A DNA stretch of 64,000 nt from Enterobacter vonholyi (lineage in GTDB: Bacteria > Pseudomonadota > Gammaproteobacteria > Enterobacterales > Enterobacteriaceae): positions 1-64,000 of the forward strand of contig NZ_VTUC01000014.1 in assembly GCF_008364555.1 (NCBI RefSeq). The letters run 5' to 3'. The translations under genes were made by a program, and so were the position numbers. Every line of letters starts with the position of its first letter. Position 1 is the stretch's first letter. Below are positions 45,500-56,683 of the stretch, in pieces. The notes beneath the pieces were generated by a model that was not told the DNA's origin, made no database searches, and saw only the letters and a program-made list of their open reading frames with translations.

Positions 45500-45536
45500 T
45501 TTTCTACAAGCTTTCGGATGTTGCGAAAGCGCGTTA

Positions 45537-45887
<351 letters not shown>

Positions 45888-45927
45888 TTAATCTCTTATC
45901 CTGGGTAAACTGATATTCGGGAGCGTA

Positions 45928-46695
45928 TTACGCATTCCCATCATGTTCATGCTGCTGGTGCGCGTGTTCATTTTTGAACTCGGCCAGCAACTTTGCTTGC
46001 TCTTCAGTCAGAGCCAGGTTTTCCAGAAGTTCAGGTCTTCTATGCCAGGTTCGGCCCAGCGACTGCTTCAAACGCCAGCGACGTATCTCGGCATGGTTTC
46101 CAGACAGTAACACTGCCGGAACTTCCATCCCTTCTAACACTTCAGGACGAGTATAGTGTGGACAGTCCAGCAACCCGTCGGCAAAGGAATCTTCCGTTGC
46201 CGAAGCTTCATGGCCCAGAACACCCGGAATAAACCGGGCGACGGAGTCAATCAGCGTCATTGCCGGTAACTCACCACCGCTGAGAACGTAATCGCCGATA
46301 GACCATTCTTCGTCAATCTCGGTTTGAATTACGCGCTCATCTATCCCTTCGTAGCGCCCACAGACCAGAATCAGCTTTTGATTCGTCGCCAGTTCGCTCA
46401 CGCCCGCTTGATCAAGCTTGCGTCCCTGAGGTGACAGATAAATCACCTTTGCGCCTTCACCTGCCGCGGCTTTTGCTGTGTGAATGGCGTCCCGTAAGGG
46501 TTGCACCATCATTAGCATCCCCGGTCCGCCGCCGTAAGGACGATCGTCCACGGTACGGTGCCGGTCATGAGTAAAGTCACGAGGACTCCAGCTCTGGATG
46601 CTCAGCAGGCCATTCTTTACTGCCCGGCCAGTTACCCCGTAATCGGTAATCGCGCGGAACATTTCAGGAAACAGGCTAATTATGCCAATCCACAT
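45928..46695 (-). CDS. trmD: tRNA (guanine-37-N1)-methyltransferase TrmD
   Basis: A 255-residue SPOUT knot methyltransferase that methylates G37 of tRNAs to prevent +1 frameshifts. It shows the trefoil-knot SAM loops ([35 protein letters not shown]) with the catalytic Asp. Essential; same length as E. coli. Confidence 0.98.
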   Translation of the reverse strand: MWIGIISLFPEMFRAITDYGVTGRAVKNGLLSIQSWSPRDFTHDRHRTVDDRPYGGGPGMLMMVQPLRDAIHTAKAAAGEGAKVIYLSPQGRKLDQAGVSELATNQKLILVCGRYEGIDERVIQTEIDEEWSIGDYVLSGGELPAMTLIDSVARFIPGVLGHEASATEDSFADGLLDCPHYTRPEVLEGMEVPAVLLSGNHAEIRRWRLKQSLGRTWHRRPELLENLALTEEQAKLLAEFKNEHAHQQHEHDGNA

Positions 46696-46726
46696 AGCGC
46701 CGTCTTTTACCGTTTATCCGGAGAAT

Positions 46727-47263
46727 TTAAAAACCAGGATCCCAATCTACTTCAATGGTTTGAGTAGTGAGATCGACTTTCTTGATAACCTGTCCATCGA
46801 GGAACGGGACCAACCGCTCCTTGATGCCAAATGCATCTTTCAGGTTTGCCTTAATGACGAGAACGTCATTTGACCCGGTTTCCATCATATCGATGACTTT
46901 CCCCAGGCTGTAGCCTTCGGTAGTGACCACCTGGCAACCCATAAGGTCTTTCCAGTAGTAGTCGCCCTCTTCCAGCTTTGGCAACTGCGACGAATCCACG
47001 ACAATTTCACAATTAGTCAGCGCATTCGCGGCATCACGATCGTCAACGCCTTTCAGCTTGATGATGATGTCCTGATTGTGGTGACGCCAGCTTTCCAGCT
47101 CGACCTCTTCCCACTTACCGCCTTTCTGGATGAACCAGGGCTGGTAATCAAAAATGCTATCAGCGTCTTCAGTGGAGGAAAACACTCTGAGCCAACCACG
47201 GATACCGTAGCAAGAACCCATTTTTCCCAATACGATCGGTTCAACAGGTGCTTTACTGCTCAT
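46727..47263 (-). CDS. rimM: Ribosome maturation factor RimM
   Basis: 16S rRNA processing factor acting on the 30S head through S19. It has the N-terminal RimM barrel ([19 protein letters not shown]) and a C-terminal PRC-barrel ([11 protein letters not shown]...). Start chosen at MSSKAPVEP (47263, 178 residues); an ATG one codon earlier and a GTG three codons earlier are also in frame, and no strong ribosome site decides. Confidence 0.95.
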   Translation of the reverse strand: MSSKAPVEPIVLGKMGSCYGIRGWLRVFSSTEDADSIFDYQPWFIQKGGKWEEVELESWRHHNQDIIIKLKGVDDRDAANALTNCEIVVDSSQLPKLEEGDYYWKDLMGCQVVTTEGYSLGKVIDMMETGSNDVLVIKANLKDAFGIKERLVPFLDGQVIKKVDLTTQTIEVDWDPGF

Positions 47264-47281
47264 CATGACCACCGTGACAGA

Positions 47282-47530
47282 TTAAGCTGCTTTGTTTGCT
47301 GCTTTGATCAGCGTAGCAACGCGATCGGAAACAGTAGCGCCCTGGCCAACCCAGTGAGCGATACGATCCAGATCCAGACGAGTTTCTTCTTCCGCGCCAG
47401 CGGCCAGTGGGTTGAAGAAACCAACACGCTCGATGAAGCGACCGTTGCGTGCATTACGGCTGTCAGTCACAACAACCTGGTAGAACGGACGCTTTTTAGC
47501 GCCGTGACGTGCTAAACGAATAGTTACCAT
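47282..47530 (-). CDS. rpsP: 30S ribosomal protein S16
   Basis: 82 residues, starting [20 protein letters not shown], the universal S16 N-terminus. First gene of the rpsP-rimM-trmD-rplS operon. A GC-rich inverted repeat (CCGGGC...GCCCGG, 47558-47585) lies in its upstream region and may be regulatory. Confidence 0.98.
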   Translation of the reverse strand: MVTIRLARHGAKKRPFYQVVVTDSRNARNGRFIERVGFFNPLAAGAEEETRLDLDRIAHWVGQGATVSDRVATLIKAANKAA

Positions 47531-47594
47531 AACATCCTCTTGTGTGAATAAAACAACCGGGCCCCATCGAGGAACGGAGCCCGGGTGTCATATT

Positions 47595-47622
47595 AAAAGC
47601 CCGAAAATTTTACTCATTTTCG
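47595..47622 (-). terminator. ffh terminator
   Basis: GCCCGAAAA and TTTTCGGGC form a perfect 9-bp stem with a 9-nt loop, followed on the minus strand by TTTTAAT, 20 bp after ffh. Confidence 0.8.
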
Positions 47623-47646
47623 GGCAAAAAGCAATCTCAAAAGCGA

Positions 47647-49008
47647 TTAACGCCCTGGAAAACCGGGAGGCATCATGCCTTTCATCCCGCGCATCATCTT
47701 CGCCATGCCGCCTTTCTTCATTTTCTTCATCATGCGCTGCATGTCGTCGAACTGTTTCAGAAGGCGGTTAACGTCCTGCACCTGCATGCCGCAACCGGCT
47801 GCGATACGGCGTTTACGGGAACCTTTGATGATGTCCGGGTTAGCGCGCTCTTTCAGCGTCATCGAATTGATGATCGCCTCCATACGCACCAGCACCTTGT
47901 CATCCATCTGCGCTTTCACGTTGTCAGGGATCTGGCCCATGCCCGGCAGTTTGCCCATCAGGCTGGCCATGCCGCCCATGTTTTTCATCTGACGCAGCTG
48001 CTCAAGGAAGTCGGTGAGATCGAACCCGTCTCCTTTTTTCAGCTTGCTGGCGAGTTTCTCAGCCTGCGCGCGGTCAACCTTGCTCTCGATATCTTCGATC
48101 AGCGACAGCACGTCGCCCATGCCGAGGATACGGGAGGCAATACGGTCCGGGTGGAACGGCTCCAGCGCTTCAGTTTTCTCGCCCACGCCGAGGAATTTGA
48201 TCGGCTTGCCGGTGATGTGGCGAATCGAGAGGGCCGCACCGCCGCGGGCATCACCGTCCACTTTGGTCAGCACGACGCCGGTTAACGGCAGCGCTTCATT
48301 AAACGCTTTCGCGGTATTCGCCGCATCCTGACCGGTCATGGCGTCGACAACAAACAGGGTTTCTACCGGATTGATAGAGGCATGCACCTGCTTGATCTCG
48401 TCCATCATCGCTTCGTCAACGTGCAGACGACCGGCGGTATCCACCAGCAGCACGTCGTAGAATTTCAGCTTCGCTTCTTTCAGCGCGGCGTTAACGATGT
48501 CGACAGGCTTCTGCGCCACGTCGGACGGGAAGAAATCCACGCCAACCTGCTCAGCCAGAGTTTCCAGCTGTTTGATCGCCGCCGGGCGATAGACGTCCGC
48601 AGAGACCACCAGCACTTTCTTCTTGTGCTTTTCGCGCAGGAATTTACCCAGCTTACCGACGCTGGTGGTTTTACCCGCCCCCTGCAGGCCCGCCATCAGC
48701 ACCACGGCCGGTGGCTGAGCGGCCAGGTTAAGCACCTGGTTCTCTTCGCCCATCGCTGAAACCAGTTCATTACGAACGATTTTGACGAACTCCTGACCCG
48801 GAGTCAGGCTCTTGTTAACTTCATGACCAACCGCCTTCTCTTTTACGCGGTTGATAAAATCACGAACAACCGGCAACGCGACGTCTGCTTCCAGCAGCGC
48901 CATGCGCACTTCGCGCAGCGTTTCCTTGATGTTCTCTTCAGTAAGGCGTCCGCGGCCGCTGATGTTGCGCAGCGTGCGCGACAAACGATCGGTTAAATTA
49001 TCAAACAT
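47647..49008 (-). CDS. ffh: Signal recognition particle protein Ffh
   Basis: The 453-residue SRP54 GTPase, partner of 4.5S RNA and FtsY, targets inner-membrane proteins. N domain 1-90; G domain with GLQGAGKTTS, DTAGR and TKVDGD; Met-rich M domain with GCGMQVQDVNRLLKQF binding the RNA; C-terminal MMKKMKKGGMAKMMRGMKG. Same length as in E. coli. Confidence 0.98.
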   Translation of the reverse strand: MFDNLTDRLSRTLRNISGRGRLTEENIKETLREVRMALLEADVALPVVRDFINRVKEKAVGHEVNKSLTPGQEFVKIVRNELVSAMGEENQVLNLAAQPPAVVLMAGLQGAGKTTSVGKLGKFLREKHKKKVLVVSADVYRPAAIKQLETLAEQVGVDFFPSDVAQKPVDIVNAALKEAKLKFYDVLLVDTAGRLHVDEAMMDEIKQVHASINPVETLFVVDAMTGQDAANTAKAFNEALPLTGVVLTKVDGDARGGAALSIRHITGKPIKFLGVGEKTEALEPFHPDRIASRILGMGDVLSLIEDIESKVDRAQAEKLASKLKKGDGFDLTDFLEQLRQMKNMGGMASLMGKLPGMGQIPDNVKAQMDDKVLVRMEAIINSMTLKERANPDIIKGSRKRRIAAGCGMQVQDVNRLLKQFDDMQRMMKKMKKGGMAKMMRGMKGMMPPGFPGR

Positions 49009-49174
49009 TGTCTCTCGCCTGAGTAGAAACGTTGGGCCGCATTGAGCGACACATACACAGAATTTTGCCGGAGTATAACATGAAGGCGCCTTTGTTGTTA
49101 TGCAACGGTTGGAGCAGGCGTCACGTAACGTTATACTGCTTCTCTTTCTTATTAAGACAACTGTCGATGCCTAT

Positions 49175-49966
49175 ATGCCTGTTTTCGCACTGATCGCCCT
49201 TGTTGCCTACTCTGTCAGCCTCGCGCTGATTATTCCCGGACTGCTGCAAAAAAACAGCGGCTGGCGGCGCATGGCTATTCTTTCGGCGGTGATCGCACTG
49301 ATTAGCCACGCCTTTGCGCTGGAATCACGCATCATCCCCGGTGACGGCAGCGTGCAAAACCTGAGCGTCCTCAACGTCGGCTCGCTGGTCAGCCTGATGA
49401 TCTGTACGGTAATGACCATCGTCGCGTCTAAAAATCGCGGCTGGCTGCTGCTGCCAATTGTCTACACCTTCGCGCTGATCAATCTGGCCCTCGCCACCTT
49501 TATGCCTAATGAGTTCATTACGCATCTGGAGGCGACGCCGGGGATGCTGGTGCATATCGGCCTGTCGCTCTTTGCCTACGCGACGCTGATTATCGCCGCG
49601 CTTTACGCCATGCAGCTCGCCTGGATTGACTACCAGCTGAAAAACAAAAAGCTGGCCTTTAACCATGAAATGCCGCCGCTGATGGTCATTGAGCGTAAGA
49701 TGTTCCACATCACCCAGGTGGGGGTGGTGCTGCTGACGCTCACGCTCTGCACGGGGCTGTTTTACATGAAGAACCTGTTCAGCGTGGAGAATATCGATAA
49801 AGCGGTGCTCTCCATCATCGCGTGGTTTGTCTATATTGTCCTGTTATGGGGCCATTATCATGAAGGCTGGCGCGGTCGTCGCGTGGTCTGGTTCAACGTC
49901 GCGGGTGCGGGCATTCTCACCCTTGCCTATTTTGGCAGCCGCTTCATACAGCAATTTGCTGGCTAA
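49175..49966 (+). CDS. ypjD: Inner membrane protein YpjD (cytochrome c assembly family)
   Basis: Start MPVFALIALVAYSVSLAL (49175) gives 263 residues as in E. coli. Eight predicted membrane segments and the WxHxxG-like WGHYHEGWRGRRVVW motif of CcmC/HemX-type proteins. The function in enterobacteria is unclear. Divergent from ffh, and followed 18 bp later by corB. Confidence 0.9.
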   Translation: MPVFALIALVAYSVSLALIIPGLLQKNSGWRRMAILSAVIALISHAFALESRIIPGDGSVQNLSVLNVGSLVSLMICTVMTIVASKNRGWLLLPIVYTFALINLALATFMPNEFITHLEATPGMLVHIGLSLFAYATLIIAALYAMQLAWIDYQLKNKKLAFNHEMPPLMVIERKMFHITQVGVVLLTLTLCTGLFYMKNLFSVENIDKAVLSIIAWFVYIVLLWGHYHEGWRGRRVVWFNVAGAGILTLAYFGSRFIQQFAG

Positions 49967-49984
49967 GAAACAAAGGAGTTCCCC

Positions 49985-51271
49985 CTGGAACACATCTCTA
50001 CCACCACGCTGATCGTTATCCTGATCGTCATGGTGGTCATCTCCGCCTATTTCTCGGGCTCGGAAACCGGCATGATGACCTTAAACCGCTACCGGTTACG
50101 TCATCGTGCTAAACAGGGTAACCGCGCCGCACGTCGCGTTGAAAAGCTGCTCCGCAAGCCGGATCGCCTGATAAGCCTGGTGCTCATCGGCAACAACCTC
50201 GTCAACATTCTGGCCTCTGCCCTCGGCACCATCGTCGGGATGCGCCTCTACGGCAATGCCGGGGTGGCGATTGCCACCGGCGTGCTGACGTTCGTGGTGC
50301 TGGTGTTTGCCGAAGTGCTGCCGAAAACCATCGCCGCGCTTTACCCTGAGAAAGTCGCCTACCCGAGCAGCTTCCTGCTGGCGCCGCTGCTGATCCTGAT
50401 GATGCCGCTGGTCTGGCTGCTGAACATGGTGACGCGCGTCCTGATGCGGATGGTGGGAATTAAAGCCGATGTCACCATCAGCAGCGCACTCAGCAAAGAG
50501 GAGCTGCGCACCATTGTGAATGAATCCCGCTCGCAGATCTCCCGACGCAATCAGGACATGCTCCTGTCGGTGCTGGATCTGGAAAAGGTGAGCGTGAACG
50601 ACATCATGGTGCCGCGTAACGAAATCGTCGGTATCGACATCAATGACGACTGGAAAGCCATCGTTCGCCAGCTGACGCACTCCCCGCACGGGCGCATTGT
50701 GCTCTATCGTGATTCACTGGATGACGCCATCAGCATGCTCCGCGTGCGCGAAGCCTACCGTCTGATGACCGAGAAAAAAGAGTTCACCAAAGAGGTGATG
50801 CTGCGCGCCGCCGACGAAATTTACTACGTGCCGGAAGGAACGCCGCTCAGCACGCAGCTGGTAAAATTCCAGCGAAACAAGAAGAAGGTCGGCCTGGTGG
50901 TCAACGAGTACGGCGATATCCAGGGGCTGGTGACGGTCGAAGATATTCTGGAAGAGATTGTCGGGGACTTTACTACCTCAATGTCGCCTTCCCTCGCAGA
51001 AGAGGTCACCCCGCAAAACGATGGCTCAGTGCTGATTGACGGCAGCGCGAACATTCGTGAACTCAACAAAGCCTTTAACTGGCATTTACCGGAAGATGAG
51101 GCTCGCACCATTAACGGGATGATTCTGGAAGCGCTGGAAGAGATCCCGGCAGCGGGCACACGGGTGCGCATTGAGCAGTATGATATTGATATCCTGGACG
51201 TGCAGGACAATATGATTAAGCAGGTGAAAGTCCTGCCCGTAAAACCCCTGCGCGAAAGTATCGCGGAGTAA
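49985..51271 (+). CDS. corB: CNNM/CorC-family transport protein CorB (YfjD)
   Basis: A membrane protein with DUF21 (about 1-190), two CBS domains (about 200-330) and a C-terminal CorC_HlyC domain; the family is linked to magnesium/cobalt efflux. The first ATG (50030) would cut into the first membrane segment. Coding continues upstream as LEHISTTTLIVILIV to a CTG at 49985 with AAAGGAG 7-8 bp before it, giving 428 residues, the E. coli length. I therefore propose a CTG start. Confidence 0.88.
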   Translation: MEHISTTTLIVILIVMVVISAYFSGSETGMMTLNRYRLRHRAKQGNRAARRVEKLLRKPDRLISLVLIGNNLVNILASALGTIVGMRLYGNAGVAIATGVLTFVVLVFAEVLPKTIAALYPEKVAYPSSFLLAPLLILMMPLVWLLNMVTRVLMRMVGIKADVTISSALSKEELRTIVNESRSQISRRNQDMLLSVLDLEKVSVNDIMVPRNEIVGIDINDDWKAIVRQLTHSPHGRIVLYRDSLDDAISMLRVREAYRLMTEKKEFTKEVMLRAADEIYYVPEGTPLSTQLVKFQRNKKKVGLVVNEYGDIQGLVTVEDILEEIVGDFTTSMSPSLAEEVTPQNDGSVLIDGSANIRELNKAFNWHLPEDEARTINGMILEALEEIPAAGTRVRIEQYDIDILDVQDNMIKQVKVLPVKPLRESIAE

Positions 51272-51274
51272 GGT

Positions 51275-51312
51275 TGTAGGCCGGGTAAGGCGAACGCCGC
51301 TACCCGGCACTA
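51275..51312. repeat. REP-like palindrome
   Basis: TAGGCCGGGTAAGGCGAACGCCGCTACCCGGCA resembles an enterobacterial REP unit: GCCGGGTA...TACCCGGC with an inner GGCG/CGCC. It lies between the convergent corB and grpE and may act as terminator or gyrase site. Confidence 0.75.
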
Positions 51313-51323
51313 CGGATAGCGAA

Positions 51324-51917
51324 TTACGCTTTCGCTTTCGCCACGGTCACCATCGCCGCGCGAATGGTACGGCCGTTCAGGGTGTAACCTTTCTGCATTA
51401 CGCCCAGCACTTTACCGGCTTCAATCTCTTCAGATTCAACCATCGCAATCGCCTGGTGAACGTTTGGATCCAGCGGAACGTCGGTATCGGCAATCACTTC
51501 CACGCCAAACTTACGCACCACGTCGAGCATGGATTTCAGCGTCAGTTCGATGCCTTCGATCATCGCCGCGTTGTCCGGATTCGCTTTGTCAGCCACTTCC
51601 AGCGCGCGATCGAGGCTATCGATCACCGGCAGCAGTTCGTTGACGAATTTCTCCAGCGCGAACTTGTGCGCCTTCTCAACGTCCTGCTCGGTACGACGAC
51701 GCAGGTTTTCCATTTCCGCCTTGATGCGCAGAACACTCTCGCGCTCGCGATTCTGTGCTTCTACCAGTTGGGCTTCCAGATTCGCAATTTTTTCATCGCG
51801 CGGGTCCACCTGCTCAGCAGATGCGTCTGGCTCTACAGCCTCAACTTCATCGTGCTGTTCCGTGATAATTTCTTCAGGGGCTTGCCCCTCAGGCGTTTTC
51901 TGTTCTTTACTACTCAT
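51324..51917 (-). CDS. grpE: Nucleotide exchange factor GrpE
   Basis: DnaK nucleotide exchange factor and co-chaperone of ClpB. Start [18 protein letters not shown] (51917) gives 197 residues as in E. coli. A long N-terminal coiled coil (about 40-90) precedes the GrpE beta domain ([23 protein letters not shown]). A sigma-32 promoter lies upstream. Confidence 0.97.
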   Translation of the reverse strand: MSSKEQKTPEGQAPEEIITEQHDEVEAVEPDASAEQVDPRDEKIANLEAQLVEAQNRERESVLRIKAEMENLRRRTEQDVEKAHKFALEKFVNELLPVIDSLDRALEVADKANPDNAAMIEGIELTLKSMLDVVRKFGVEVIADTDVPLDPNVHQAIAMVESEEIEAGKVLGVMQKGYTLNGRTIRAAMVTVAKAKA

Positions 51918-51961
51918 GAATTTCTCCGCGTTTTTCTGCATTCATCTCGCTAACTTCGCTT

Positions 51962-51990
51962 ATTATGGGGATCAGTTTCCGGGATTCAAG
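51962..51990 (-). promoter_or_regulatory. sigma-32 heat-shock promoter of grpE
   Basis: The minus strand has CTTGAA (51985-51990), 14 bp, then CCCCATAAT (51962-51970), an almost perfect sigma-32 promoter 45 bp before grpE. Confidence 0.9.
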
Positions 51991-52039
51991 GGAACAAGAC
52001 AGATTGTCATCATTCATCAGGCACAAGGACCTCCAGAAA

Positions 52040-52918
52040 ATGAATAATCATTTCAGGTGTATTGGGATCGTCGGGCATCCGCGTCACCCTACCGCACTAA
52101 CGACACATGAAATGTTGTATCGCTGGTTGTGTAGCAAAGGCTATGAAGTGATGGTCGAGCAGCAGATTGCTCAGGAGCTGCAGCTGAAGAGCGTCAAAAC
52201 CGGCACGCTGGCGGAAATTGGCCAACAGGCCGATCTCGCCGTGGTGGTGGGCGGCGACGGCAACATGCTAGGCGCGGCACGCACGCTGGCGCGTTATGAC
52301 ATCAAGGTCATAGGCATCAACCGTGGCAATCTCGGTTTTTTAACCGATCTCGACCCGGACAATGCCCAGCAGCAACTGGCCGACGTGCTGGAAGGCCACT
52401 ATATCAGTGAAAAACGCTTTTTACTGGAGGCGCAGGTGTGCCAGCAGGACTGTCAGAAGCGCATCAGCACCGCGATTAACGAGGTCGTGCTTCATCCCGG
52501 AAAAGTGGCGCACATGATCGAGTTTGAAGTCTATATCGACGAGATCTTTGCCTTCTCCCAGCGTTCTGACGGGCTGATTATCTCCACCCCGACCGGCTCA
52601 ACCGCCTACTCGCTGTCTGCCGGCGGCCCGATCCTGACGCCATCGCTGGATGCCATTACCCTGGTGCCGATGTTCCCGCACACGCTCTCCGCCCGCCCGC
52701 TGGTCATCAACGGCGACAGCACGATTCGTCTGCGCTTCTCGCACCGCCGTAACGACCTGGAGATCAGCTGCGACAGCCAGATAGCGCTGCCAATTCAGGA
52801 AGGTGAAGATGTGCTTATTCGCAGGTGTGATTACCACCTGAACTTGATTCATCCGAAAGATTACAGCTATTTCAACACATTAAGCTCAAAGCTAGGCTGG
52901 TCAAAAAAATTATTCTGA
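52040..52918 (+). CDS. nadK: NAD kinase
   Basis: Phosphorylates NAD to NADP. Start [17 protein letters not shown] (52040) gives the 292 residues of E. coli NadK. Motifs: [14 protein letters not shown] (GGDG catalytic), [10 protein letters not shown] and [21 protein letters not shown]. Divergent from grpE. Confidence 0.97.
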   Translation: MNNHFRCIGIVGHPRHPTALTTHEMLYRWLCSKGYEVMVEQQIAQELQLKSVKTGTLAEIGQQADLAVVVGGDGNMLGAARTLARYDIKVIGINRGNLGFLTDLDPDNAQQQLADVLEGHYISEKRFLLEAQVCQQDCQKRISTAINEVVLHPGKVAHMIEFEVYIDEIFAFSQRSDGLIISTPTGSTAYSLSAGGPILTPSLDAITLVPMFPHTLSARPLVINGDSTIRLRFSHRRNDLEISCDSQIALPIQEGEDVLIRRCDYHLNLIHPKDYSYFNTLSSKLGWSKKLF

Positions 52919-52935
52919 TTTTGCATCCAGCACTT

Positions 52936-52977
52936 TACTGTATATAAAACCAGTTTATACTGTATGAAAACACAGTT
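52936..52977. promoter_or_regulatory. Two LexA boxes of recN
   Basis: TACTGTATATAAAACCAGTT (52936-52955) and TACTGTATGAAAACACAGTT (52958-52977) match CTGT-N8-ACAG, the first with one mismatch. They are 22 bp apart. The pair gives the tight SOS control known for recN. Confidence 0.88.
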
Positions 52978-53003
52978 ATGGTTTTTCATACAGGAAAACA
53001 ATT

Positions 53004-54665
53004 ATGCTGGCACAACTGACCATCAGCAACTTTGCCATTGTTCGTGAGCTTGAGATCGATTTCCACAGCGGCATGACGGCGATCACCGGGGAAACCGGTG
53101 CAGGTAAATCCATTGCCATTGATGCCCTCGGCTTGTGCCTTGGCGGCCGCGCCGAGGGGGACATGGTGCGCATGGGCGCAAACCGTGCCGACCTGTGCGC
53201 CCGCTTCTCCCTGAAAGACACCCCTGCCGCCCAGCGCTGGCTGGAACAGAACCAGCTTGAAGATGGACGTGAGTGTTTACTTCGCCGCGTGATCAGCAGC
53301 GACGGTCGCTCCCGCGGCTTTATCAACGGCACGGCGGTCCCGCTCTCCCAGCTTCGTGAACTCGGCCAGCTGCTTATTCAGATCCACGGTCAGCACGCGC
53401 ATCAGCAACTCGTCAAACCCGAACAGCAGAAAGCGCTGCTGGATGGCTATGCGGGTGAATACGCGCTTACTCAGCTTATGGCCGAGCACTATCGCCAGTG
53501 GCATCAGAGCTGCCGCGAGCTCGCTCAGCACCAGCAGCAAAGCCAGGAGCGTGCCGCCCGCGCGGAGCTGCTGGAATACCAGCTCAAAGAGCTGAATGAA
53601 TTTAACCCGCAGGCGGGTGAATTTGAGCAAATCGACGAAGAGTACAAACGCCTGGCGAACAGCGGGCATCTGCTCTCAACCAGTCAGAATGCGCTCAACC
53701 TTCTGGCGGATGGCGAAGACGTGAACCTGCAGAGCCAGCTGTATAACGTCCGCCAGCTGCTTACCGAACTGGTCGGTATGGATAGCAAACTGTCTGGCGT
53801 CCTGGATATGCTGGAAGAGGCGGCCATTCAGATCTCTGAAGCCGGTGACGAACTGCGCCACTACTGTGAGCGTCTGGATCTCGACCCGAACCGTCTGTTT
53901 GAGCTGGAACAGCGTATCTCCCGTCAGATCTCGCTGGCGCGCAAGCACCACGTTACGCCGGAAGAGCTGCCGTGCTACTATCAGTCTCTGCTGGACGAGC
54001 AGCAGCAGCTTGACGATCAGGCTGACTCGCTGGAAACCCTCTCCCTGGCGGTGAGCCTGCACCATGAACAGGCGCTGGCCACAGCGCAAAAGCTGCATGA
54101 AATCCGTCAGCACTATGCTCAGGAGTTAAGCCAGCACATTACCGACAGCATGCACACGCTGGCGATGCCGCATGGCGTCTTCACCATTGACGTTCGCTTT
54201 GAAGAGAATCACCTGACGGCGGAAGGTGCGGATCGCATCGAATTCCGCGTCACCACCAACCCGGGGCAGCCGTTGCAGGCGATTTCCAAAGTGGCCTCTG
54301 GCGGTGAACTGTCGCGTATTGCGCTGGCGATTCAGGTGATCACCGCGCGTAAAATGGACACCCCGGCGCTGATTTTCGATGAAGTGGATGTCGGCATCAG
54401 CGGCCCGACGGCGGCGGTGGTGGGTAAACTGCTGCGCCAGCTCGGCGAATCAACGCAGGTGATGTGTGTCACCCACCTGCCGCAGGTTGCGGGCTGCGGT
54501 CATCATCACTTTATCGTCAGCAAAGAAACCGACGGTGAAATGACCGAAACGCACATGAAGCCGCTGGATAAACGTGCTCGCCTGCAGGAGCTGGCACGCC
54601 TGCTCGGCGGCAGCGAAGTCACGCGCAATACGCTTGCGAACGCGAAAGAACTGCTGGCGGCATAA
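53004..54665 (+). CDS. recN: DNA repair protein RecN
   Basis: A 553-residue SMC-like ATPase for double-strand-break repair. Walker A GETGAGKS (about 30), central coiled coil (about 170-370), signature [14 protein letters not shown] [11 protein letters not shown] (about 430) and Walker [10 protein letters not shown] (about 455). SOS-controlled by two LexA boxes. Confidence 0.98.
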   Translation: MLAQLTISNFAIVRELEIDFHSGMTAITGETGAGKSIAIDALGLCLGGRAEGDMVRMGANRADLCARFSLKDTPAAQRWLEQNQLEDGRECLLRRVISSDGRSRGFINGTAVPLSQLRELGQLLIQIHGQHAHQQLVKPEQQKALLDGYAGEYALTQLMAEHYRQWHQSCRELAQHQQQSQERAARAELLEYQLKELNEFNPQAGEFEQIDEEYKRLANSGHLLSTSQNALNLLADGEDVNLQSQLYNVRQLLTELVGMDSKLSGVLDMLEEAAIQISEAGDELRHYCERLDLDPNRLFELEQRISRQISLARKHHVTPEELPCYYQSLLDEQQQLDDQADSLETLSLAVSLHHEQALATAQKLHEIRQHYAQELSQHITDSMHTLAMPHGVFTIDVRFEENHLTAEGADRIEFRVTTNPGQPLQAISKVASGGELSRIALAIQVITARKMDTPALIFDEVDVGISGPTAAVVGKLLRQLGESTQVMCVTHLPQVAGCGHHHFIVSKETDGEMTETHMKPLDKRARLQELARLLGGSEVTRNTLANAKELLAA

Positions 54666-54803
54666 ACTTTTTCGGGATCTCAGGGTCATACAGAACAACA
54701 AAAACGCCGCCAGACCGGTTTCAAAGTGGGGCAAGGTCTATTATCATCGGCATATTACATATGAGCCGCGTTCTGCTCGGGCCCGAAAAGGAATCAAATC
54801 ACT

Positions 54804-55142
54804 ATGCGTTGTAAAATGCTGACCGCTGCCGCAGCGGTTCTTCTGATGTTGACCGCAGGCTGTTCCACTCTGGAGAAAGTGGTTTACCGTCCTGACATCA
54901 ACCAGGGGAACTACCTTACCCCTAACGATGTGTCCAAAATCCGCGTGGGGATGACACAACAGCAGGTCGCTTATGCACTGGGAACCCCGATGATGTCCGA
55001 TCCGTTCGGCACTAACACCTGGTTCTATGTATTCCGTCAGAAGCCGGGCCACGAAGATGCGACCCAGCAGACCCTTACGCTGACCTTCAGCAGCGCCGGT
55101 GTGTTGACCAACATCGACAACAAGCCTGCCCTGACCAAATAA
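54804..55142 (+). CDS. bamE: Outer membrane assembly lipoprotein BamE
   Basis: A 112-residue small BAM lipoprotein (lipobox LTAGC, Cys20) with the SmpA/OmlA fold: [35 protein letters not shown]. Stabilises the BamA-BamD contact. Partner BamD is at 5009. Own terminator follows. Confidence 0.97.
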   Translation: MRCKMLTAAAAVLLMLTAGCSTLEKVVYRPDINQGNYLTPNDVSKIRVGMTQQQVAYALGTPMMSDPFGTNTWFYVFRQKPGHEDATQQTLTLTFSSAGVLTNIDNKPALTK

Positions 55143-55160
55143 TCCGGTGTCAGAAATGCA

Positions 55161-55188
55161 AAAAGGTGCTCATTGAGCACCTTTTTTG
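55161..55188 (+). terminator. bamE terminator
   Basis: AAAAGGTGCTC-ATT-GAGCACCTTTT with further T is a strong hairpin terminator 18 bp after bamE. It can also stop the opposing rnfH-ratA transcript. Confidence 0.9.
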
Positions 55189-55240
55189 TTTTGTGTTGAT
55201 CCCCTCGCCGCTTTGGGGAGAGGGTAAGGGGAAGAAAGCG

Positions 55241-55528
55241 CTACTTACTGGCCTTCTCCGCGCGCTGACGACGCAGCTCTTTCGGGTCGGCAATCAGCGG
55301 ACGATAAATCTCCACCCGGTCGCCCTCTTTCAGCACATCGCCCAGCTTCACCGGACGGCTGTAAATCCCGACCTTATTCTTCGCCAGGTCGATATCGCTG
55401 CGAAGCTCAAGTATGCCGGAAGCGCGGATCGCCTCTTCTACGGTTGCACCCTCTTCCAGCGTCACTCGCTGCAGATACTGCTTTTCCGGCAACGCGTACA
55501 CCACTTCTACAGCAATCTTATGCGACAC
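55241..55528 (-). CDS. rnfH: RnfH family protein (UPF0125)
   Basis: A 95-residue ubiquitin-like beta-grasp protein ([44 protein letters not shown]). I start it at a GTG (55528), which gives the family length with AGAGG 9 bp upstream. The frame is open 28 codons further but that is ratA territory. Overlaps ratA by 11 bp. Molecular role unknown. Confidence 0.9.
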   Translation of the reverse strand: MSHKIAVEVVYALPEKQYLQRVTLEEGATVEEAIRASGILELRSDIDLAKNKVGIYSRPVKLGDVLKEGDRVEIYRPLIADPKELRRQRAEKASK

Positions 55529-55955
55529 TGTAAACCTCTTTGGCGCGGGTGGTGAACGCCTGAACCATATTCGATGCCAGCTCTTTAAAGATGCGGCCAA
55601 ACGCCAGCTCAATCAGCTTATTGGTGAACTCGAAGTCCAGATGGAACTCAATGCGGCAGGCGTCAGCGCTCAGCGGCGTAAACTTCCAGCCCCCCATCAG
55701 GGTCTTAAACGGACCATCCACCAGATGCATCAAAATACTCTGATTGCTGGTCAGCGTATTGCGGGTGGTGAACGTCTTGCTGATCCCCGCTTTAGAGACA
55801 TCCACCGCCGCGGTCATCTGCGTCGGCCCGGACTCCAGAACGCGGCTCCCGGTGCATCCCGGAATAAATTCTGGATAAGACTGAACATCGTTCACTAACT
55901 GATACATTTGTTCCGCGCTGTAAGGCACAAGCGCAGTACGGCTAATCTGAGGCAT
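55518..55955 (-). CDS. ratA: RatA (PasT), START-like polyketide cyclase family
   Basis: A START/SRPBCC-fold protein of 145 residues from [20 protein letters not shown], preceded by a GGGAAA site. Upstream in-frame ATGs would give up to 158 residues. Described in E. coli as inhibiting 70S formation; its mitochondrial relative COQ10 binds ubiquinone. Its partner in the toxin-antitoxin claim is rnfH, which overlaps it. Confidence 0.9.
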   Translation of the reverse strand: MPQISRTALVPYSAEQMYQLVNDVQSYPEFIPGCTGSRVLESGPTQMTAAVDVSKAGISKTFTTRNTLTSNQSILMHLVDGPFKTLMGGWKFTPLSADACRIEFHLDFEFTNKLIELAFGRIFKELASNMVQAFTTRAKEVYSVA

Positions 55956-56111
55956 AGCATTTCCCATGGTCACACAACGGACAAATAATAACATTTATCA
56001 CCTGTTAAAAAAACGCTAAGCCTCATCTCGTGCTAAGATAGCGCGTTAGACCTCACAGGACGCAATGAGGTGACTTTTTGAAATCAGATTACCGACGGCT
56101 TTACGACACTT

Positions 56112-56594
56112 ATGACGAAGAAAAAAGCACATAAACCAGGCTCGGCGACCATTGCGCTCAACAAGCGTGCTCGCCACGAGTATTTCATTGAAGAAGAATT
56201 CGAAGCTGGCCTTGCGTTGCAGGGCTGGGAAGTAAAATCGATGCGCGCCGGGAAAGCCAACATCGGCGATAGCTACGTGATCCTGAAAGATGGCGAAGCC
56301 TTCCTGTTCGGCGCAAACTTTACGCCGCTGACCGTCGCCTCCTCACACTACGTGTGTGACCCAACGCGCACGCGTAAATTGCTGCTGAACAAGCGTGAAC
56401 TGGAATCCCTCTACGGACGCATCAACCGTGAAGGTTTCACCGTGGTCGCCCTGTCTCTGTACTGGAAAAACGCCTGGTGCAAAGTGAAAGTTGGCGTCGC
56501 GAAGGGTAAAAAACAGCACGATAAACGCACTGACCTGAAAGAGCGCGAATGGCAGTTGGACAAAGCGCGCATTATGAAAAACGCAGGACGTTGA
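56112..56594 (+). CDS. smpB: SsrA-binding protein SmpB
   Basis: The 160-residue OB-fold partner of tmRNA in trans-translation, encoded just upstream of ssrA. Start [48 protein letters not shown]; the C-terminal basic tail ([15 protein letters not shown]) enters the mRNA channel. Confidence 0.98.
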   Translation: MTKKKAHKPGSATIALNKRARHEYFIEEEFEAGLALQGWEVKSMRAGKANIGDSYVILKDGEAFLFGANFTPLTVASSHYVCDPTRTRKLLLNKRELESLYGRINREGFTVVALSLYWKNAWCKVKVGVAKGKKQHDKRTDLKEREWQLDKARIMKNAGR

Positions 56595-56683
56595 TTCTGC
56601 GCACTTATTGTACTATTCAATAAGTTAGCGTTCCGGGCTGGTATCCAGGAAGTGAAATCTGGTATACTTAGTTCAACACTATT

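Noticed and set aside
48382..48759. 125-codon plus-strand frame opposite ffh
   Set aside because: It is a shadow of the ffh GTPase domain.
55199..55240. GC-rich CCCCTCGCCGC/GAGAGGGTAAGGGG stretch after bamE
   Set aside because: It resembles common enterobacterial intergenic repeats but is too short and imperfect to name.
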